Origin: Cylindrospermum stagnale PCC 7417
GTDB lineage: Bacteria > Cyanobacteriota > Cyanobacteriia > Cyanobacteriales > Nostocaceae
Assembly (NCBI RefSeq): GCF_000317535.1
Contig: NC_019757.1
Span: forward strand, 6,836,501 to 6,900,500
DNA length: 64,000 nucleotides
Direction: 5' to 3'
Shown: one piece after another, positions 62,591-64,000 of the stretch
Layout: each line of letters begins with the position of its first letter
How positions within the stretch are numbered: position 1 is the first letter of the stretch
Program-made: the position numbers and the translations under genes
The notes under the pieces: model-generated
What the model was told of the DNA's origin: nothing
What the model saw: the letters and a program-made list of their open reading frames with translations, nothing else
The model's database searches: none

Positions 62591-62628
62591 AATTTAAGTG
62601 TTAGTACTTGCGTAGTAATACTTAAATT
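62591..62628. promoter_or_regulatory. 38-bp dyad directly before the DUF3326 start
   Basis: AATTTAAGTGTTAGTAC and GTAGTAATACTTAAATT form a 17-bp inverted repeat with two mismatches and a four-base centre. It ends two bases upstream of the start codon at 62588, covering the place of a ribosome-binding site. It could be an operator for an autoregulator or an RNA hairpin blocking translation. Confidence 0.6.
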
Positions 62629-62741
62629 TGTAGTTTTAAACACTTTTTAAAATTTGATTCCTAATCTTGATAGGCGATCGCTACCTAGAAAACTAAATCA
62701 AAAAGCGTAGGCGATGCCTAGGTTGGGCATCGCCTTTGACT

Positions 62742-64000
62742 CTAACTAACTACAGCCTCGGCTTTTTCTTTCACCAGCACATAAGGCTTTTCTGGCCCTT
62801 GCGCTAAATATTCAGCTAGCTGACTTTCAATTTGATCGCGGACAATTTGGCGATACTCTAGAAAATGCTCGTTGTGGGCGCAAGTAGAGATATATTGCTC
62901 AAGTACTTTGGGGTTACGCTTAAAAATGCTAAACAAGTGGTGCCAGAATTTCCAGCGAGTTTCCCGGATGACACCTTGTCGCCAAATCACAGTTAGCAGT
63001 GCTTTGACAACTATCCACTCTGGCTTTTTAGCTGGTGCTGTCCATTTGGGGGAACCCAACATCAAGAAACAGCGATAGGTGCGATCTAAGTATGCAATTG
63101 GATCGTATAAAGCGCAAAATGCCTCAACGTATTCTCTCGCAATGTCTTCTAGGGGACGGGTGGCGACAAAGTTCATCAACGTTGTTTGGTTGATGTTGCC
63201 GTCTTGATTTTCTCGCAATCTACCTTCTTTTGTCAGGCGATGCCACAAAGCGGTGTTGGGTAGCGCTTGCAACATGGCGAAGGTGGTAGAGGGAATTGCA
63301 GCCAGTTCTGCAAAGCGGACGATGCGATCGCCTGCACCGGCTTTTTCGCCATCAAAACCAATAATAAACCCAGCCATTGGGCGCAACCCAGTTCTAATAA
63401 TAGTTTCCACCGACTCAGTTAAAGAACTGCGGGTATTTTGAAACTTTTTCGTCAATTGCAAACTATCTTCATCTGGTGTTTCAATGCCCAAAAACACAGC
63501 TTTAAAGCCGCAATCAACCATCAACTCCATCATTTCTTGGTCTTGTGCCAAGTCAATTGAAGCTTCAGTGTCAAAATTGAAAGGATATTGATGTTCTTCC
63601 GCCCAGACTTTTAACTCTTTCAGCAACAATTTAACATTCCGCTTGTTGCCAATAAAGTTATCATCCACCATAAACACACCCCGCCGCCAACCCAATTCAT
63701 AGAGGTAATCTAACTCTGCTAACAGTTGTGCTGGGGTTTTAGTACGTGGTTTGCGTCCGTAGAGAACGATAATGTCACAGAATTCGCACTGGAAAGGACA
63801 ACCCCGCGAAAACTGCACCGACATCATGTCATAAGCATCAAACTCTAATAAATCAAAGCGGGGTATAGGTGTGCTGGTGACATCAGGTTTTTCTGTAGCC
63901 CGGAAAGTCCCAGAAGTTTCTCCCCGTTGAACAGCTGCGACAAACATGGGTAGAGTCAGTTCCCCTTCATCCAGAATCAGAAAATCTGCCCCAGCGGCTT
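62742..64000 (-). CDS. B12-binding-domain radical SAM protein (partial at window edge)
   Basis: At least 419 residues; the frame continues through the window end (GADFLILDEGELTLPMF..), so the B12-binding N-terminus is outside. The cluster motif is FSRGCPFQCEFCDI (CxxxCxxC). Further blocks are GVFMVDDNFIGNKRNV and FIIGFDGE; the C-terminus fits DUF4070. Relatives methylate or rearrange lipids or cofactors, some being hopanoid methylases, but the substrate here is not assignable. The ATG at 63947 is internal. Confidence 0.85.
   Translation of the reverse strand, partial: AAGADFLILDEGELTLPMFVAAVQRGETSGTFRATEKPDVTSTPIPRFDLLEFDAYDMMSVQFSRGCPFQCEFCDIIVLYGRKPRTKTPAQLLAELDYLYELGWRRGVFMVDDNFIGNKRNVKLLLKELKVWAEEHQYPFNFDTEASIDLAQDQEMMELMVDCGFKAVFLGIETPDEDSLQLTKKFQNTRSSLTESVETIIRTGLRPMAGFIIGFDGEKAGAGDRIVRFAELAAIPSTTFAMLQALPNTALWHRLTKEGRLRENQDGNINQTTLMNFVATRPLEDIAREYVEAFCALYDPIAYLDRTYRCFLMLGSPKWTAPAKKPEWIVVKALLTVIWRQGVIRETRWKFWHHLFSIFKRNPKVLEQYISTCAHNEHFLEYRQIVRDQIESQLAEYLAQGPEKPYVLVKEKAEAVVS

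Overview
The window reads as chromosomal DNA of a filamentous, probably heterocyst-forming cyanobacterium (Nostocales). The palindrome GCGATCGC (HIP1) recurs throughout. There are dispersed Nostoc-type palindromic repeats and MITE-like elements, and typical cyanobacterial families (DUF1995/LPA3, DUF3326, NDH-2, a cyanophycinase-like S51 peptidase, NACHT-pentapeptide proteins). No tRNA, rRNA, CRISPR array or intact insertion sequence was seen.

Layout. 0-6.5 kb: tail of an unknown gene, LD-carboxypeptidase, two glycosyltransferases, a sugar-binding lipoprotein, a nitrilase-family amidase and a MarC-type membrane protein. 6.8-13 kb: two tandem NACHT-pentapeptide STAND NTPases that are duplicates including their leaders. 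13-20.6 kb: HAD hydrolase, a membrane-protein remnant cut by a MITE, NDH-2, a GNAT acetyltransferase, ChaB, a phospholipase-D lipoprotein carrying EF-hand and HhH motifs, and a cysteine desulfurase.

20.6-34 kb is an accessory island. An amino-terminally truncated AAA+ ATPase lies head-to-head with, and overlaps, a gene ending in a papain-fold (Tox-PL-2-like) toxin domain. About 10 kb of immunity-like genes follows: four genes (seven domain copies) of one family, DUF416, three tandem DUF4279 genes, a paralogous pair of exported proteins, a pentapeptide protein, a macro-domain protein and an orphan immunity-like gene. Broken copies of the same parts lie among them, including a toxin scrap, an orphan toxin C-terminus and a decayed immunity gene. 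This looks like a poly-immunity array that grew by cassette recombination.

34-53 kb is mostly core or metabolic: S51 peptidase, DUF1995, an LLM flavin monooxygenase and an amidohydrolase in a more GC-rich style, a metzincin-like metalloprotease, moeA, a frameshifted HEPN gene next to an MNT/HEPN pair, RDD-rpmG-rpsR-RNB exonuclease, a LeuA-like lyase and a MATE pump with a broken tandem copy of its own 5' end.

53.6-62.6 kb is a compact minus-strand biosynthetic cluster, in transcription order: DUF3326 protein, two paralogous Orn/Lys/Arg-decarboxylase-type PLP enzymes separated by a MITE, a one-module NRPS with the order A-PCP-C and no thioesterase, and a SAM methyltransferase. A strong dyad sits directly in front of the first gene. 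My hypothesis is that it makes a small aminoacyl-amine; I do not recognise the cluster as a described pathway. The window ends inside a B12-binding radical SAM gene.
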